A stretch of 64,000 nt of DNA from Notospermus geniculatus. Lineage: Eukaryota > Nemertea > Pilidiophora > Heteronemertea > Lineidae. Under the pieces are notes generated by a model that saw nothing but the letters and a program-made list of their open reading frames with translations, was not told the DNA's origin and searched no databases. Positions 47,401 to 53,400 of this stretch are shown here, in pieces. Position numbers and translations under genes: made by a program. The stretch is taken from the NCBI GenBank assembly GCA_002633025.1, contig NMRB01000251.1:416876-480875 (forward strand), in the 5' to 3' direction. Numbering within the stretch: the stretch's first letter is position 1; every line of letters begins with the position of its first letter.

Positions 47401-50400
47401 ATGGAGGACCTTCAGTTCCAGTATCAAGAATCAGAGATTGAGCAGGAAAACCTTCTCTCAGAGATTAACAGACTCAGACACATTGAGGAAGAAAAGAAAT
47501 CAGTAAGTACTACAGAGACGATCGCCACGGCCAACTTTTGGATTGCCCGTGCACCATCGACCGTGGATTTTGGTCACTGTAACCCTGGCCTGTCCTGTCA
47601 AAGAGAGTTGTCCTCTCTCTCTCACCTGAAGACTGGGTCTTACTGGGGATTGAACCCGGAACCTCAGAGGTGACAGCACCGATGTTTTCACTGTGCCACT
47701 CCAAGCTACATCCAAAGAAATTTCACTACTTCGTAGTATTCATGCAAAAAGTTAATGGGAAGACATTGGTAAGCAATATACTTCACTTACCAATACCCTA
47801 AAAGTGCTCCCATAAAGAGAGAACCTGACACGTGCTGAGTGACTTCATTCTGACGTGTGCTTGAGAGGACTTCGCATCATGTTAGCACTTTTGGGGAGTA
47901 TTAGGAAGTTTGTAAGATTATAATCAGCCTACTCGTACTCAGGTAAGCTCGACTAACTTTGGAATTTGACTGTTCTCTTCCAGTTGGAGAAACAACAGAC
48001 CACTCTAAGGAAGCAGATTGAGGAGATGACAGCCAAGTAAGTGTGATTCCTTCTTCTCAGATAAACACCCGTCCTTACGATATGGCGCATCAAATGAAGG
48101 CCTTTTCAGAGTGACTAACCTGATCATCTTGTTACAGGTCACATCTTGCCTCTGTACTGGGAATATTTACAGATAATGAACCACATTTCACAGCCGTGAA
48201 GACATACAGATAATGAACCACATTTCACAGCCGTGAAGACAATCTCCATCCCTGTGTGCAGAAATACACTTGTTACCCATCTCATTTCGGTTTTCAGACT
48301 TTGTGCCTCAGGGTTGCTCACATCTCTTAGGTATAATGCTTCAGTCAGAGGAAGGTTTCTCGTTCATTTTGCCTCTGCTTTCTTCTTTCATCTGCTCTCC
48401 ACCCTGTGGATCACCTCGGCACTTTTAACGCCAACTTGATGGTAAGAACAACACCCAGTTGTTGAGCATGGAAGCTTCTATTGTCCTCAGTTGTGTTGTT
48501 CTGTTTGTCAGTTGCTTTTGAAGTGATGCACTTTGAGTTGTCATAAAATCATGCCCATTCATTGCCTGTCACAGGACTGTGGCCGCTACTCCGTGAGGTT
48601 TAGAAGTTTCATAACGGCCAAGAATTGCACCCGCTGAAGTCTTTGTAGCCAGGAGTTTGCACTTTGAGGACAATCTACATGATCTCCTCACCTAAATGAG
48701 CACCAGACGATATATGAAGAGCTGATCAATGCACTAGGTCTTGCCCTGATCTTATCAAAGCATTGGCTACCATTTTGGATTCCCCTCTAAAATGTCCCAC
48801 ACATCATTCATGTTCATGTAGAAAGATTTCTTTTCTAGGTTTGGTCATGTTGCACTCTTATGTAAAACATGCCTTTGCTTTACGTCTGTTGTTTTGGTGA
48901 TGGGGTTTATTCACATTATACTTTCTTCCTATGTTTTAGCTGTTATCATTTGCATTGTCTCTGATTCAGCACGGACCCCTACCTAAAGCTGACTGGGCTC
49001 AAACAACAAGTTCTGATAGGGGCCTTTTTATGTGCATTTTGTGTTTGGGAACAAATGTTGTCCTGCATTGACTGTTTTGACAATCAGGGCTTAAACTTGG
49101 ATGCTATGCTTAATGTTTCACCTGTGACCCCTGAAACAGTCCATTTCAGTGAACCCTTTTGTTGAGATCCTTGTGTGTATTCTTGCTTTCGTTTATTTTG
49201 GTGATGGTCAGTTGTACTTACTTTCTATATCAGTGATGTCACATCAGAATTGAAGCTATGATGATTTCACGAACAAATTGTGAGTGTCATGATGATGTAG
49301 TCACATATGGCACACCAACCTTCTTGCATGATGATCCCACATTCCATATGTGACTGCCAGTCAGTTGCAGAATCCTTCAATAGGCCTTATGCATCCTTTT
49401 GATAATCAGGGTTTTCACTTTAATTGAGCGTCTTCTCTCTGTCTTTTACAGAATCAGAACAACAATGGATAGTTTTGAAGTTGAGCGTGCGACCATGCAG
49501 AGTTCACTCGAGGCCACGAACAAACTTCTGAAGCAACGTGAGAAGGAACTAGAGAAACAGAGATCAGAGGTAAAGATCGGTAGAGTACAGCAGCTCAATG
49601 GGGCCTAAATTGGCTTTCTCCTCTTCAACTGTAACTGTAGGTTTCCTCATTGAAAGACAAGGCACAGGCTGGATTAGTTTGCTCCACACTTTGAACTTTG
49701 TTACCTTCTACGTTGAGTCCATGGGATGAATTTGGTGTCTGTCTCTTCTTCCAGATCAATAACCTGCAGACAGAAACATCACGAGTGAACACGTATCGTC
49801 AGACGGCCCAGAACTATGAGAAAGACAATAAGAATCTTAAAGAGAGATTATCCCAGCTTGAATCGGCGTTAGACGAATCAAAAGCCAATGCTAACATTGC
49901 TTCTAATGTTAATTCAAGTAAGTTACATCAGCGTTTGGACTGGCAGTTAGTTCTAATGGAGAATTGAAATTCTAAGCACTCCGGAGACCCTTTTGAAAGC
50001 CTGTGGAGGGTGATCTATACTTCTGCATACCTGTATGATCAAATGCTCAGACATGGTCCAATGTAAAGTCTGGCAACATCTACAGGAAATTGATCGTTGG
50101 ATTTTCCACGGACCTTTAATCACACGCAGCTATTGAATGACCGGTGGACAACGCGAACAATCGGCGAACGACCACAAGTGATCGACAGGCATGATTATAA
50201 ACCGCAAAGCTCCGCCACATTACATGACTTCCGCATTCCTTTAGGTCAAAGATAGATGTTGCCAGACTTTACACACATGATGTACAAGCATGCACGTACA
50301 TGGTGAGGTCCAATGCACAGTGCATGAATTGATGGGACTAAAGGAAACTGTCTAATATTCGACAAAGATTTGTTCATGAAAAGAGCCAGCAACAAGAAGG

Positions 50401-53400
50401 TATCAATTGATGACCCTTTCCCTTACCATCCCATTTGTGTATTGTATATTACATGAATGTCGTGTTATGTTGTAGGGGACAGCGTCATCGCCAAACTTAA
50501 GGATGACAAGATAAACGCTGAAGGCCAGGTGGAGTTCCTCAACTCGGTCATCGTCGATATACAGAGGAAAAACGATGAGCTCCACGCGAGGATTGAGGCA
50601 ATGGAATCTGGCGTCTTGAACGGTTCTGATCTTGGGTAGGTGTCGTCTCCTCGTGTGAGGTTTCGCTTGCTTTTTTGGCCCTTTTGAAGAATAACTCCTG
50701 ACTCAGCAAAGCTTCTGAACAGACAGAATGAGAAACGTTGCAGTTCGCGAATGATTCAATGCATGCTATGGTTGAGGTTAAAAAGTGAATTGGATGAAGT
50801 TGACGAAGTTTAAACAGGGCTTCCTCCAAACTTTGTAGCATGAAGTGGGATTCTTTCAACTTCCCAACTTTCCTTTATCCATCCTCGTCGAAAACCATGG
50901 CTTATTTTTCATGCACTTTCTTTTTAAGGGAAAAGGGCACCAATCGTCATTGTGTCTTATCCGTTAGTGAGAATAATAGGATATCAAACCATTCTGGATT
51001 ATTTTCACGCCTTTTTTGTGCTTGCTTGGCGACAGATCACAATCACTGAGGTTGCATGGCCGGGCAGTGACTGGTCAAATGTCCTTGAACATGTTGAAGG
51101 GCATCATAAACGTGTTGTTGGAGACATCGACGGGGCAGCCTTGAAATCCCACACCCTCAGTTGATGCTGACATTCCCTTTGCTTACGCTGGCTCTTGGGC
51201 TGGGTATATTTTTAGTCATTTTTTGGCGTAAATCTGACCTCTGTTTAAATTCATGGGAAGATCTTTCAAAAAGAATGGTCGTGATTTAGCAGCACCTTGC
51301 AAAATCTGGTGGAAGCCCTGGTACCCGACTTAACTCGTTATCAGCCCTACTTGATCCTTCGTTAACCCCTCTCTACTGAAAGTAGTCCTGGCTTCATGGA
51401 TGAGATGAATATTTGAAATATCTGTCGAAAACAAACCAAAGATTGGAGCTAGGTGCCTGAGTATAGAGGTGTCTCCAGACAGAGGTACATTGTACCTACT
51501 AGCAGAGTACCTCCAGGTAGAGGTGTCTCCAGGCAGTAGAGGTACCTTCTGGAAGAGGTGTCTCCAGGCAGAGCTATCTATTAAAGGGCCTCTAGAGGCA
51601 GCTCGCCATTAGGCTACTATCAGTACCGGTTCTTCGGCCAGGCGGCGCCACTTTAACGTAATAATCACTGGTACGAGGTATTCAACCTGGGTTTTCCCCG
51701 TGGTTTTCCCCTGCCATGCTGGCTGCCTCTAGAGGCCCTTTAAGAGAGATTCCCCCTTCATTTCTAGCTTCCTCATTGCCCTCTACCTCCTGTTCTACAT
51801 ACTCTTGGTGAAGAAGTCACATCAAATCTTGTAGACTTGTGAACGGAAGGTGACTTGACGAATCTTTACCTCAGTCAAAACACATCTAGTGTTGATAGCA
51901 GCACACTAAAGCCTTAGGGGCAGAAATTACTCTATGATTTAGTGTTTTGTGTTGCATGCCAAGTATTCAAAGCTTGTGAGAGCATTCTACACATATTCAA
52001 AAACTTAAGCCTGCATTAAGCTCCAATTAGCATGTTGATAATCTGAACCAAAAAAAATCCTTTTTCCCAAAACTGCACTTAAAACTCTTCCATGTTCATT
52101 CCTGCTGCTTTTGGTGGCATTAACCTGCTGCTTGTTTATCTAACTCTTTATGAAGGGAATGATTTCCACAGTTACGAGCTTCAGTTCAATTTCACGTTTC
52201 ATTTTTGCATTCATCCATTCTTTATGTTTCTTTTGCCAATTATAGAAATTATCCCGCTTAGTTTTGTTGGCATAACCTAGGAGGCAGCACCAAGACGACA
52301 CTCAGGGCTTATTTTCATTGGCTGATCATTCACCTAGTGATCATTGATTGGATATAGAAATTTCCATCTGCCATCATGATTGGAAGTCAAGTGTGCCATC
52401 CATAGCCTGTTGGATATGGCCTTGATAGGTTCATTGAGTTCTTTTGATACCTGTAGGACTGTTGAATGTGTCCATAAAGACTTTCCAGAGCTCAGAAGTG
52501 CAAATGGATAATCATTAAAATAACCGTTTAGCGGATATTTTTATTGGCCCGCCCTGTACTCTGATTTCCAGCAATTTTTTCAGGTATTTTTTGCAAGAGT
52601 TACTCCACTGGTGGAGCATTGCTAAAGACTGCATGTTGTAATGCGCTTTCTCTCTGACTTGCAGTGAGAGCCCTCCCCTACGCCACTCTGCCCCGCGTCT
52701 ATTTTGTGATATCTGTGACATGTTTGATCTCCATGACACCGAGGATTGCCCCAAACAGACCATGTCCGATTATGAGACGGCCGAAACACACCATCATGGA
52801 AATCGGGGCGAAGAACGGCCTTACTGTGATATTTGTGAAAGTGAGTAGACGTGACCTCTGACCTCTCTCTGTCATGGCTTCTCACCTCCTGCTCAAACTG
52901 TTGACTGACCTGTGCTGAGTTGCTTTTGGATCCAAGACCAAAATGGAGCAGCCAGTATCACGATTTGTTCTGTAGCTTCATGAAAATCACCCCTCACTCT
53001 GTTCTACAAATCTCCACTATCCTACATGTATGGTGAACCTAAAATAAGCTTCTAAAAGTGGCCACAAGCTCCTCCCCTCGGCCGTTTACATGCCATTACG
53101 ATGAGCATTTCAAATTAGTTGAGTTGCTGTATCTTTCAGTTTGTGCATTTGACACACCGTAGTCTTTCTATCACTTTTGACTGCATGACGTAATCTGCAT
53201 GTGTGAAGATTTAAAAGCAAGAAACAGTAGTGTAGTAGCAATATCAACCAGGGCCGACCGCACAGAAAGTCTGATAATGCTACCGGCGCCTGTCGGCAGT
53301 TAGTTATAATGCATTTTCCCATTGACTAAACTGCCGATTGGCACCGAAAGCAGGTCGGCCCAGTTTTAAAGCCGTGAATGAGTGTAGTGAAAGTGTTTTG

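Noticed and set aside
48139-48213. Possible poison exon after CLIP exon 21
   Set aside because: GTTACAG followed by 25 in-phase codons to a TAA is possible, but the acceptor is poor and the sequence is part of a recent 37-bp duplication.
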